This document shows positions 32,385 to 40,199 of a stretch of DNA of 40,723 nt, piece after piece. Numbering within the stretch: the first letter of the stretch is position 1; every line of letters begins with the position of its first letter. The notes under the pieces are model-generated. The model saw only the letters and a program-made list of their open reading frames with translations. It searched no databases and had not been told where the DNA came from. The stretch lies in IMG/VR virus record IMGVR_UViG_3300025010_000127, positions 1 through 40,723 of that record. One strand, given 5' to 3'. The position numbers were made by a program, and so were the translations under genes. This stretch comes from a virus.

Positions 32385-33284
32385 TCAGCCGCCAAGGAAC
32401 AGGATCTGGCCGTTCGGCATGTTGTTCCACGCGGCGTTGCCGCCAGTAGTATCCTCACTGGCGCCCATGGACTTAATTGTCATGGTGACCGCCGCCGCGT
32501 CTTCGGGCTGCTGATCGAGGTTCAAGCTCGAAGTGATATTCGCCCGAGGGAAAACAATTACCATCGAGTAGGCTGGGTTCGGGAAGGTGTATACAGCCTC
32601 GACCCTCAGGAATTTCGGCGCCGCCAGGGTGCCAAGAGGGATATTCCCGAGATGAGCGTTGGTGTAGGCGCTGGTTCCGGAAACAAAAGCTGTAGTGGCG
32701 AATACCTGTTCCTGGTCAGCTGCCCAGGTACCAGTAAAGTGGTTGGCAGGGATGGTGAAGTAGGGGTTACCACCATTGTCCGGAGCGAACGCGGAGGTAA
32801 TAGCAGAGGTGCCGACGTACCCCGTTATCCTGCCATAAACCTTGTAGTTGGCGGCGCCAGTAAAAACTATCGTCCAGATGTCGGTGATAACTCCACCAGC
32901 ATTGGTAACCGCGATATCATCAACGACGTGAACGCCGGCAATAGTTTTGGTGGAGAGGATCGTGGCAGCCGCGGCGATATCCGCGAAAGGGTCCATACCT
33001 CGGGAAATTGCCAGGCTCTTCGGAGTGATTTCCTTGAAGGCGCATTCCAGGGTGTTGGTCTCCCGCATCGGGAACGTCGCATCCAAAGACAGCGGAAAGC
33101 CCGACTCCAGATCGAAATATTCGGTCTCGGAGTTGAAGGCGGTAGAAGCCAAGGCACCAAGGGAATCCAGGGCTGTCAGCACCGGAGTCACTGTGGCGAT
33201 ATGCGACGCGGACTTACCGATCCGAATTTGGCTTAAGCCAAGCTGGACGGTTGAGGCGTCTCTCGTAATAGGTCCTGTTCTCAT
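32385..33284 (-). CDS. Major tail tube protein
   Basis: A 299-residue beta-rich protein between the head-tail joining genes and tail chaperones, followed at once by a terminator, the usual setting of the tail tube. The N-terminus ('VQLGLSQIRIGKSAS') and a core with 'LGALASTAFNSETEYFDLES' fit tube proteins of this group, and the C-terminus includes 'PNPAYSMVIVFPRANITSS'. Residues about 165-180 resemble a segment of the 342-residue tail protein. 'acggag' precedes ATG 33284. A 78-base gap upstream has no gene. Confidence 0.78.
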   Translation of the reverse strand: MRTGPITRDASTVQLGLSQIRIGKSASHIATVTPVLTALDSLGALASTAFNSETEYFDLESGFPLSLDATFPMRETNTLECAFKEITPKSLAISRGMDPFADIAAAATILSTKTIAGVHVVDDIAVTNAGGVITDIWTIVFTGAANYKVYGRITGYVGTSAITSAFAPDNGGNPYFTIPANHFTGTWAADQEQVFATTAFVSGTSAYTNAHLGNIPLGTLAAPKFLRVEAVYTFPNPAYSMVIVFPRANITSSLNLDQQPEDAAAVTMTIKSMGASEDTTGGNAAWNNMPNGQILFLGG

Positions 33285-33362
33285 AGTGGTTCTCCGTAAA
33301 GTTAATTAAGCCGAGGATACTATTCCTGCACAGCAGGACTGGTTGTACACTTTTGCCTATAG

Positions 33363-33566
33363 TTACCTTTTATTGGGGAAAAAATCAAATATATTAAGAT
33401 GTCTGCAACTCTTCCTCAGACACAACATCCTGACAGATCCGTGGATTTCAATGTCGACCACTGGCTCCTTCCTTGAGCCAAAACGGCCGAACTCAAACCG
33501 CCACAGCCCATTATCCTGCCGGACCAGCAGTCGTTTGCCACACTTCTCACAGTTCGCCTCGTACAT
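33363..33566 (-). CDS. Com-like small zinc-binding protein
   Basis: A 67-residue protein with 'NCEKCGKRLLV' and later 'MLCLRKSCRHLN', giving two Cys pairs with a beta hairpin between, similar to Com translation regulators of Mu-like phages. The ATG at 33566 has a weak ribosome site; a TTG at 33587 would add seven residues. The gene overlaps nothing important and sits just before the tail tube gene. Com-like function is inference from Cys pattern and size. Confidence 0.5.
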   Translation of the reverse strand: MYEANCEKCGKRLLVRQDNGLWRFEFGRFGSRKEPVVDIEIHGSVRMLCLRKSCRHLNIFDFFPNKR

Positions 33567-33573
33567 AAATTGC

Positions 33574-34050
33574 CTATATTGTAGCAAATTTTAAACGAAT
33601 TGGGATCAACCGATAAAGGGTGTTGTCGTCGGCTTCCTCTTCGTCCGAGGGCTCCCCCAAAGTCACCACCATCCTGGAGCACTCCACATTTGTTAAGTCC
33701 AACAAAGGGATAGCCTGAATACCATTCCCCGCTGGGTCAGTATTAACCAAATAGGCCATGAGCTTGTCCCTGGTCTGGGCCAGGAGATTGCCGGACGAGG
33801 CCGTAGCCGAGCCCCGGGAAAAGACGTAGGCCCCGACCTTCACCACGCTCAGGCCGCCAACAGGGTACGCTCCGCCAAAGAAAAACTTGACCCAGGTATC
33901 GTGCTCGATACCAGAAACACTGGCCTTGGGGGTCATGTAAATATGCGCGAAGTACACCGGCACCCCATCTACAGCCTTTAAGCCACTGTAGAAGTACTTC
34001 TTGATGGAGTACTGGATACATTCTTCACTTAAGGTCGGATGCAGCAACAT
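33574..34050 (-). CDS. Tail completion / tail terminator-like protein
   Basis: A 158-residue protein in the position of lambda gpU/tail terminator. It has a beta-rich core ('TWVKFFFGGAYPVGG', 'VVKVGAYVFSRG') and ends with an acidic loop and a final strand. AAAGGAG lies ten bases before ATG 34050, and the gene overlaps its upstream neighbour by 26 bases. No firm family match, so the role rests on gene order. Confidence 0.5.
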   Translation of the reverse strand: MLLHPTLSEECIQYSIKKYFYSGLKAVDGVPVYFAHIYMTPKASVSGIEHDTWVKFFFGGAYPVGGLSVVKVGAYVFSRGSATASSGNLLAQTRDKLMAYLVNTDPAGNGIQAIPLLDLTNVECSRMVVTLGEPSDEEEADDNTLYRLIPIRLKFATI

Positions 34051-34252
34051 TAGGCAGCAGCTCCTTTAGGGTGTCAGCAAGTTCAGGGTAGAAGCGCCCG
34101 TGCAGGTAGGCATTGGCCGCGACGTGGGCGGGGTTGTCCCCGTCCATGTTGAAGGTCATGTTGTCCATGATGATTTTGAGGTGCTTCAGATCGTCAAGGG
34201 AATACGCCACGATTATTCTGAACCCGACAGGAAGGACTTCCAATACTTGCAT
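34025..34252 (-). CDS. Small head-tail region protein, unknown
   Basis: A 75-residue acidic helical protein starting at ATG 34252 with AAGAGG six bases upstream. A longer frame back to 34300 would overlap the preceding gene and lacks a ribosome site. It contains 'YSLDDLKHLKIIMDNM'. No known family. Confidence 0.5.
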   Translation of the reverse strand: MQVLEVLPVGFRIIVAYSLDDLKHLKIIMDNMTFNMDGDNPAHVAANAYLHGRFYPELADTLKELLPNVAASDLK

Positions 34253-34262
34253 GTAATGCCTC

Positions 34263-35288
34263 TTAATCGTAGATGTACTCTCTTGGGATCCTACCACCAA
34301 AAGCTATCTCAACGATCTCTGCTATTTTATCAGAGTTGTAACCACTGCTGGCTAGCTCTTGAAAAAGAATAGGTTTCAATTGGGATTTCTGTGTCGGCGT
34401 AAGCGGTGCTGCCCTAGCTGTTTTGTAGACGAGATCGGCTGCTACCCTGGACACGGTCTTGGCTAAGTTGTCCAAGCGGTCAGCCTGACGGTTGATGTTG
34501 GCCAGAACATCTATCGCACTATTACCACTGGACGAGTCATCTTCATCATCCCTTGGTATAATGATATCGTCCGCCAGATCCTCTTTCCCACCACGATCAC
34601 GTTTCATCCAGACGATTTCTCGCATAAGCCGCTGAAAGGCTATACGCCAAGCATCCGATTGGGTTGCTATCCATCCAAGCATCGAGCCCGTAATTATCGG
34701 CCGGCCAGGGATTTTACCAGTTACACCCCCACTGCCATATTCATGGACATAGACATAATCTGATACCTTCACCCCCGGCACACCAGGAGCTGCTGAAGGG
34801 CCTACATAGTCTCCATTAACCGTGATCACGGTTTTGCCTCCCGCGCTTGTTCGAATACCAAGCGAGGCCAGCGTAGCCCCTGTTAACCGCATCAACGGGG
34901 CACCTCTAAAATAGGAGACCTTGTGCTTCCAATGTGCATACCCCCAACCAGGCCCAGCCTTAGTCCCCTCGCCGTCACTAAGTGGATCCATTGGTGGGCC
35001 TTTGTATCTGGGGTTGTTGCCTCCTGCCAGTAAAGATTTTTTAATGTAATCCAGGGCATGGACAGCCATCGCTGGGGTCAAGGTACCACCACCGCCGTAT
35101 TTTCCGCTTGGAACAAAGTAGTACATAGACCTACCCAGACCTTCAACTCCTCGTCCATATCTCGTAAGATTGCTGGTAAATCGGCCTATTGAATATTCTT
35201 GTTTTTTGCCCTCAAAGGTTTGCTCAAATAACATCAGGGCACCATACATTGCGCGACCTAACCGCTTTTCTACAATCTTTTTCGTCAT
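34263..35288 (-). CDS. Head-tail joining protein (HK97 gp10-like)
   Basis: A 341-residue protein. The segment 'YVYVHEYGSGGVTGKIPGRP' followed by a helix ('WRIAFQRLMREIV') is the core pattern of HK97 gp10-type tail completion proteins. The protein is about twice the usual family length, with extra N- and C-terminal parts; the latter has an acidic/Ser linker ('PRDDEDDSSSGNS') and a helical tail. ATG 35288 overlaps the upstream stop by 4 bases. It joins the head to the tail tube. Confidence 0.65.
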   Translation of the reverse strand: MTKKIVEKRLGRAMYGALMLFEQTFEGKKQEYSIGRFTSNLTRYGRGVEGLGRSMYYFVPSGKYGGGGTLTPAMAVHALDYIKKSLLAGGNNPRYKGPPMDPLSDGEGTKAGPGWGYAHWKHKVSYFRGAPLMRLTGATLASLGIRTSAGGKTVITVNGDYVGPSAAPGVPGVKVSDYVYVHEYGSGGVTGKIPGRPIITGSMLGWIATQSDAWRIAFQRLMREIVWMKRDRGGKEDLADDIIIPRDDEDDSSSGNSAIDVLANINRQADRLDNLAKTVSRVAADLVYKTARAAPLTPTQKSQLKPILFQELASSGYNSDKIAEIVEIAFGGRIPREYIYD

Positions 35289-35935
35289 GCCCTGGTGTCC
35301 TCCGTCAAAAACACGGACCTGATACCAATGAAATTGTTGTCCTCGATGTGGTCGACCTTGTACACCACACCCCCAACAGCAGAACGCCACTGCATACCCA
35401 TGGCGATGTCTGTAAAGTAGGAACTGATAAACAGTTGCAGACGTATCACTGACACATCCATGGACTCATTTGCGGCCGGCTTGGCCATTGAGCGGTACAT
35501 CTGGTCCATGACCGCGCCGTGGATCTCCACGCCTGGATAGAGCTGCACCCAGGCGGGCACCGGGTCGTATTTGTTGGCCTCGTTGGCTACGGCGTCTTGA
35601 TCGTATTTCCAGAAGGCCCCTTTGGCGTTGACCACATAGCCGGAGGCGATGTACTCGACAACCTCGTTCTCGAACATCTGCGGAGCAATGGCTGTGAGAA
35701 TGACCTCGGCTTGATGCGGATCACTCCCCCAGATCAAGGTGTCGCCCACTACAGCTGCGGTCGGCGCCTGCAGATTCAAGTCAAAAAAGAAGGCCCCGAT
35801 CATCGGGTTGGTGTGCTCGGTGTGGCTGTTGTCATCCAGGAACTCTCCGGTGACAAGAGTGCCGCCGGGTTTCCGGATGGTCATCTCGGATCCCACCTCC
35901 TGCAGTACCGCCCGAATTTCGTCAGCTATACTCAT
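35285..35935 (-). CDS. Head-tail connector / stopper-like protein
   Basis: A 216-residue beta-rich protein with an N-terminal helix ('IADEIRAVLQEVGSEM') and 'DTLIWGSDPHQAEVILTAIA', a layout shared with small connector or stopper proteins that cap the portal. It overlaps its neighbours on both sides. Role inferred from position and shape; no certain family. Confidence 0.55.
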   Translation of the reverse strand: MSIADEIRAVLQEVGSEMTIRKPGGTLVTGEFLDDNSHTEHTNPMIGAFFFDLNLQAPTAAVVGDTLIWGSDPHQAEVILTAIAPQMFENEVVEYIASGYVVNAKGAFWKYDQDAVANEANKYDPVPAWVQLYPGVEIHGAVMDQMYRSMAKPAANESMDVSVIRLQLFISSYFTDIAMGMQWRSAVGGVVYKVDHIEDNNFIGIRSVFLTEDTRA

Positions 35936-36371
35936 AGGTTACATCCTGGCCTATCTGGTCATAAACAAACCCGGCCGGATTGGCCATAAAGCCCTTGGCC
36001 AGCAGCTCACTCGTGGCATCATCCAGGGCGCTGATGTCCATCAGGGCGGGCTCTTCTTCCATGGCCTTGGCGAACTCCGCGTCCATGGCGCTGATTATCT
36101 TGAAGTAGTTGTCAAATTTTTGTTGTAATTTTATCTGCTTATATTGGAAACGCTCGGCCTGCAGCACCAGTGTGGTATACAAAGTATGGCGCTTACAACG
36201 CTCCACCATCCAATAGGCTTTCCTCGAGACCAAAATAGGAAACACCCAACCAAGCTCTTCGCCGGCCTGGGCAATAACCGCCGCCTGCGCGTCCGCGGAA
36301 AGGGTCGACCACGCAGACCCCATCAGGGCCGCCAGCCTCGCTGTCAATTCTGTTGTGTCTGCAATAGCCAT
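35922..36371 (-). CDS. Head-tail adaptor-like protein
   Basis: A 149-residue helical protein with a Leu/Ala-rich N-terminal half ('ELTARLAALMGSAWSTLSAD') and a C-terminal helix region, in the place of the adaptor that binds beneath the portal. The composition suits gp6-like adaptors. It overlaps the next gene by 14 bases. No sure family match. Confidence 0.5.
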   Translation of the reverse strand: MAIADTTELTARLAALMGSAWSTLSADAQAAVIAQAGEELGWVFPILVSRKAYWMVERCKRHTLYTTLVLQAERFQYKQIKLQQKFDNYFKIISAMDAEFAKAMEEEPALMDISALDDATSELLAKGFMANPAGFVYDQIGQDVTYEYS

Positions 36372-36382
36372 AGACCCCCCGG

Positions 36383-36664
36383 TTACTCAGCAGGCTCGTG
36401 AGATGATGCGGTCGGAGCTACCTTCTCTGGTTCCGGGTCGGCGGATGTAACTGCCTTCTTAGGGCGCCGTGCTTCTTTAACAGGATGTGCTTGGCGAGGT
36501 TTCTCGAACCTGGTCAGGACCTCCTCAACATGTGGGGAGCCAGCCTCATACTCCTGCTCCAACTGCGGCGGGATGTTGTCGCCCTCGTAGTCCCCCGGGG
36601 GGAGGGTGAGGGAGCTGCCAAAGGCCAGGGTTACTTTGGTGCGAAGAACTCTTTTTTCTTCCAT
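36383..36664 (-). CDS. Small head protein, FI-like position
   Basis: A 93-residue protein with a short beta part at the N-terminus ('LTLPPGDYEGDNIPPQ') and a long disordered, Lys/Pro/Glu-rich tail. It lies just after the capsid gene and its terminator, the slot of lambda gpFI. No family is recognised. Start ATG 36664. Confidence 0.5.
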   Translation of the reverse strand: MEEKRVLRTKVTLAFGSSLTLPPGDYEGDNIPPQLEQEYEAGSPHVEEVLTRFEKPRQAHPVKEARRPKKAVTSADPEPEKVAPTASSHEPAE

Positions 36665-36694
36665 AATATCCTCGATAGTTATCGACTAAATTAA

Positions 36695-36724
36695 AAGGCC
36701 CAACCCAGTGAAGGGCTGGGCCTT
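36695..36724 (-). terminator. Intrinsic terminator after major capsid gene
   Basis: A 12-bp inverted repeat with one mismatch (36695-36706 and 36713-36724) and a 6-base loop. On the - strand it is followed by 'ttttaattt'. It lies 27 bases after the capsid stop and would reduce expression of downstream genes relative to capsid. Confidence 0.75.
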
Positions 36725-36750
36725 AATACAGGAACTTTTGCTGTTTATGC

Positions 36751-37974
36751 TTAGAATACAGTCAGTACGTAGGAACAATCCGGATGGTAAACAACCGGCA
36801 GAGACTTGTTCTGGATACGGACGATAGTGCCTTCCGGATCGAACTCGTCCTTGGTATCCATGGTCACGCCATAGTTGCCACCGAGGCCAAAAGGCGCCAG
36901 GACGTTTTCCGCTATCTTCATACCATCGGCGTTGGTGTCAGACCACATAATAAACTTGTTGTCCTTGACGATCTTCTCCCGTACCCGCACAGACGACTTG
37001 CCCAGGGCGTAAGAGCCAACCAGAGCCACGGAGAGGGTTATGGTGCCGGCACTGGTGTCGACCGCAGAAACGACCTTGTCCTCCCAGGTATTGGGTTTGG
37101 TGTCGTCGTAAAAACGCACCTTGGCACCTACCGCCACATCCTCGGCATAGGTAACGTAGATAGCGGTGTCGCCGGCGGTGGCCGCGGCGGTAAGCACGAT
37201 GTCAACCTCATGGAAGTCATCAAAGACCTGCAGAGGCCCGACACCGAGCAAAGTGCCGATTACCCCCGCCGGGTTCTTGAAGAGATCCCCATCACCAAAG
37301 GCCGACTTGGCCAACAGTGCCTGGATGGTGGAATCCAACATCAAGGTCTTCAACAGGGTGCTGTTCAAGGTACAGAACTTGGCCTTGATGCCCGCGTCAT
37401 CCGCCAACACCTGGTTACCGGTAAGCACATCATCCAGAATATTTCTGGTCGAACCGCCGTTCCACTTGTAGTTGGTCGTGAGGGTAACCAAGTGGGTGGC
37501 CGGGATACCGTAGTTAACGGTGATCCTGGTGCCGCCTTTTTCAAGATAGGAGAAGCCACCATCAAGAACAGCTTTGGCGGTCATCCACTCACGGCGCCGG
37601 TCCATCCTGGCGCGGAGTTTCTGGATCAACCTGGCAACCTGGCGCTGTCCAGTCTCCTTGGTACGGTCTGTACCCACCGCCCGCAGGTTGTTCAGCACGG
37701 ACTCATCGAGGAACCCGGCCTCCTTCATATAGGCGACCTTGGCGGAGCCGTTGCCGATACCGTCACGGCCGACCTTGGGGGCGATGGCACCCGGGGCGAC
37801 GAACGGGGTCATGCCGGCTGAACCGTATTCGACCTCCCACTCGATCGAATCACTCTGTGCCCGGATTTCCGGAAACATATTGGTGAAGGTGAGAGTGGGC
37901 GCGGCCGGCAACTTCTGGACCAGCTTATTGAGTGTAGTGAGTTGGAGTTCGGGAATTCCCGCGGAACCTTTCAT
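36751..37974 (-). CDS. Major capsid protein (lambda gpE family)
   Basis: A 407-residue shell protein. The N-terminal half matches the gpE pattern: 'TFTNMFPEIRAQSDSIEWEV', 'TPFVAPGAIAPKV' and 'RMDRRREWMTAKAVLDGGF'. The C-terminus has the usual strand-rich end ('DPEGTIVRIQNKSLPVV'). Residues about 255-323 carry an inserted beta module ('GDTAIYVTYAEDVAVGAKVR', 'AGTITLSVAL') absent from minimal relatives and probably exposed on the capsid. The strong terminator after it fits high expression. Cleavage by the upstream protease is plausible, but no site was identified. Confidence 0.85.
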   Translation of the reverse strand: MKGSAGIPELQLTTLNKLVQKLPAAPTLTFTNMFPEIRAQSDSIEWEVEYGSAGMTPFVAPGAIAPKVGRDGIGNGSAKVAYMKEAGFLDESVLNNLRAVGTDRTKETGQRQVARLIQKLRARMDRRREWMTAKAVLDGGFSYLEKGGTRITVNYGIPATHLVTLTTNYKWNGGSTRNILDDVLTGNQVLADDAGIKAKFCTLNSTLLKTLMLDSTIQALLAKSAFGDGDLFKNPAGVIGTLLGVGPLQVFDDFHEVDIVLTAAATAGDTAIYVTYAEDVAVGAKVRFYDDTKPNTWEDKVVSAVDTSAGTITLSVALVGSYALGKSSVRVREKIVKDNKFIMWSDTNADGMKIAENVLAPFGLGGNYGVTMDTKDEFDPEGTIVRIQNKSLPVVYHPDCSYVLTVF

Positions 37975-37986
37975 ATTCGTTTCCCC

Positions 37987-38658
37987 TTATTTCAGAATGG
38001 TGAATTTGCCTCGGGAAACGGCGCCGAGGGCGGTAATAGCCGCCGCATCCATGCCCACCAAAGCGTTGGTGTACAGTACTGCGTTCGACAGAACGATCGA
38101 CACGTTGGCGCCGGCGGGGGCCGGGTAGTCAGAACTACCAGTATCTACCGCCTGATCGATTATACAGGTGGCCGCCGAGAACTTGCCGTTGGTCAAGGTC
38201 TTGTGGTAGACGTTGGCCAGCTTGGCCACGGTCGCGGTGATGTCGTTCGTCACCGTCACCTTGGTAAGCCCGGGGATCGCATCCACAACTATCGCGGTGA
38301 TCGGTCCGCCGTCGGTATAGGTGTTGTCGCTATCGGAGGAGCAGATGGTCTGACCCACTTTGAACTTCAGGGCCGCGGCGTTGGTCATGTACAAATCCGT
38401 GCCCGCTGTAACATCCGCAGCCAGGAAGGACCGTCCGACATCCGTAAGAGCAATTGTGGTCGGGATGTAGGGCACGGCGTATTCCCCATAGGTGGCCATG
38501 ACCGTGCCCGCCTTCAGGGGGCCAAAACCGCCCAGGATGGTCGCGGGCAGGATAAGTGCCTGCTCCCGGTAAGAGTAAAACAACGGCGCGATTCCGGGGG
38601 TCCGCCCGGATGCGTTGAACTGCGGAGTAGATCCGCCAAGTCCGTAAGGCTGATTCAT
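37987..38658 (-). CDS. Capsid decoration / head stabilising protein
   Basis: A 223-residue protein between protease and capsid, the lambda gpD slot. It has a Pro/Gly-rich N-terminus, a central beta module with 'GTDLYMTNAAALKFKVGQT' and 'LTKVTVTNDI', and a C-terminus ending 'AAAITALGAVSRGKFTILK'. The central module echoes the insert in the capsid protein. Longer than lambda gpD (110 residues), but the termini look like decoration proteins of other phages. Confidence 0.65.
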   Translation of the reverse strand: MNQPYGLGGSTPQFNASGRTPGIAPLFYSYREQALILPATILGGFGPLKAGTVMATYGEYAVPYIPTTIALTDVGRSFLAADVTAGTDLYMTNAAALKFKVGQTICSSDSDNTYTDGGPITAIVVDAIPGLTKVTVTNDITATVAKLANVYHKTLTNGKFSAATCIIDQAVDTGSSDYPAPAGANVSIVLSNAVLYTNALVGMDAAAITALGAVSRGKFTILK

Positions 38659-38691
38659 ATCAAATACCCTCCAAAGGATATAGTTAATCGA

Positions 38692-39246
38692 TTACACGGC
38701 GGCTGCGGGAGAGACAAATGCCAGCAAGGCGTCGACCGTAGCGTCGACCTTGGTCAGGTCGTCGGTGTCTTCGTTGCCCTTGGCGCCAAGACCCTTAAGC
38801 ACCGGCTCTTCTTCTGCCTTGGCCCCAAGTTCCTTAGCCCAATCGCCAATCTCAGCGCTGATAGAGGTTTTGTAACCCTCGGCATCAAACACGCCGTCCT
38901 TGGTAAAGGACTCGGAAGTGGCGCAGGTCCTGCGCACCTTGTCTTCAAGCCGGCCGGGGATACCCGAGGCCTTAAACACCTCGGAGAACACGCCCTCAGC
39001 CTGGACCTGGTTAGCTTTTTCCAAGGCAATCGCCTTATCCTTCTCCAGGGCTTTCAATCGAGCGTCGTTGGCGGCATTGACCTCAGCTGCCTTATCCAGC
39101 TGGCTTTTCAACTGGCTGTTATCCTGCTCAAGGAGCACGATCTTGGTGGTTGCCGAGGTCAGGTTCGCAGACACCTCCGCGGCCCCCTCGGCCCGGATCG
39201 CTTCATACTCTCCGGGAAATTTATCCTTATATTCAGCTTTCTTCAT
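38692..39246 (-). CDS. Nested scaffold protein (internal start)
   Basis: ATG 39246, in frame inside the protease gene, is preceded by GGAG eight bases upstream. It would make a 184-residue scaffold from 'MKKAEYKDKFPGEYEAIRAE' onward, the coiled-coil part alone. Lambda makes its Nu3 scaffold from an in-frame internal start in gene C in the same manner. The ribosome site and domain boundary coincide, which supports it. Confidence 0.65.
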   Translation of the reverse strand: MKKAEYKDKFPGEYEAIRAEGAAEVSANLTSATTKIVLLEQDNSQLKSQLDKAAEVNAANDARLKALEKDKAIALEKANQVQAEGVFSEVFKASGIPGRLEDKVRRTCATSESFTKDGVFDAEGYKTSISAEIGDWAKELGAKAEEEPVLKGLGAKGNEDTDDLTKVDATVDALLAFVSPAAAV

Positions 39247-40140
39247 CTGGTAATCTCCATACGATGAATATGATGTGGTCTCTTCCTTTTCCAATCGATC
39301 AAGGAGAGCCTCTAGGGTATCGACGCGATCCACCATGCCTGCCGCTACCGCGGCCTCACCGGTGATCATGCCTCCTTGGCCAAAACGCTCCAGTACCGTC
39401 TCAAGACTGACTTTTCGACCTGCGGCTACTTCCTTGGCAAACACCTCGGCGATACTGTTAACCATGGAAAGTATTTCGGTTTCGCCCTCTTTTGATTCAG
39501 GGTCCAACCTTTTCTTGGGACTGATGGAGCTTACAAACTGCAGTTCTTTCGGGTACTCTTCCGCACCCGCCTTCCGATACTTCGTCATCGACATCACCAC
39601 CCCGAGGCTGCCGACGGCGGACGTCGGGGAGATGCTGATCTGAGTCATCTGCGAGAGAATCCAGTACATGGCGGAGGCACCCATGCCGGAGACGTGTCCG
39701 TAAGTGGGTTTGGTCAACTGACGAAGCACAGCCCCAAACTCATCCACCCCGGTCACCACCCCGCCGGGGGAGTCCGACGGGAACACGATGTGCTTGACAT
39801 CCGGGTCCATCTCCGCGGCCAGGACATCTGCCGTCACCAACTCCAAGGAAGTGGCGCCACAGTACTTGGTCATCAGGTTTGCGCGGGGGAATATCGGGCC
39901 GCGGATAGGAATCACCGCCACTGGACCCCGGCGATACACGCCGCGGTGCAACCGGTAATTGGCGTCCTCATCCTCGTCCTCGTCTTTCTGGGGGATTCCT
40001 TTAAAAGCCAGGGAGTTAGCCAAAGCTCCATCGGTTTGATGGGCTCGGAAAATTGCATACATTTCCTGCAGCCACGACTCCTGGATGGCCCAGGGGCTGT
40101 CCAGGAGTACGGCGGCTATTCGGGTAAGAGATCTCGGCAT
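38692..40140 (-). CDS. Head maturation protease (S49/SppA-like) with C-terminal scaffold
   Basis: A 482-residue protein of lambda gpC type. The N-terminal part has the ClpP/SppA fold marks 'VAVIPIRGPI', 'DSPGGVVTG', 'GMGASAMYWILSQM' (Ser nucleophile in Ala-Ser-Ala) and 'AVGSLGVVMS'. The C-terminal third is a charged coiled coil ('NSQLKSQLDKAAEVNAANDA') typical of scaffolds. The protease trims scaffold and capsid proteins during head assembly. A second start inside this gene probably makes the scaffold alone. The gene starts at ATG 40140, 59 bases after the portal stop. Confidence 0.85.
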   Translation of the reverse strand: MPRSLTRIAAVLLDSPWAIQESWLQEMYAIFRAHQTDGALANSLAFKGIPQKDEDEDEDANYRLHRGVYRRGPVAVIPIRGPIFPRANLMTKYCGATSLELVTADVLAAEMDPDVKHIVFPSDSPGGVVTGVDEFGAVLRQLTKPTYGHVSGMGASAMYWILSQMTQISISPTSAVGSLGVVMSMTKYRKAGAEEYPKELQFVSSISPKKRLDPESKEGETEILSMVNSIAEVFAKEVAAGRKVSLETVLERFGQGGMITGEAAVAAGMVDRVDTLEALLDRLEKEETTSYSSYGDYQMKKAEYKDKFPGEYEAIRAEGAAEVSANLTSATTKIVLLEQDNSQLKSQLDKAAEVNAANDARLKALEKDKAIALEKANQVQAEGVFSEVFKASGIPGRLEDKVRRTCATSESFTKDGVFDAEGYKTSISAEIGDWAKELGAKAEEEPVLKGLGAKGNEDTDDLTKVDATVDALLAFVSPAAAV

Positions 40141-40199
40141 ATGGCTAAGTCCTTATATTTAATGAGTTAGGCGAACCATATAGGGCCAAACTCTCTTTG

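Noticed and set aside
33285-33362. Gap before the tail tube gene with a 6-bp hairpin (tcctgc/gcagga)
   Set aside because: The hairpin is short, has a 3-base loop and no T run, and no promoter could be defined.
37942-39267. Long open + strand frame (441 codons) opposite the capsid, decoration and protease genes
   Set aside because: It lies antisense to three well-supported genes, gives Gly/Arg/His-rich sequence without any domain, and such frames are expected from G+C-rich codon bias.
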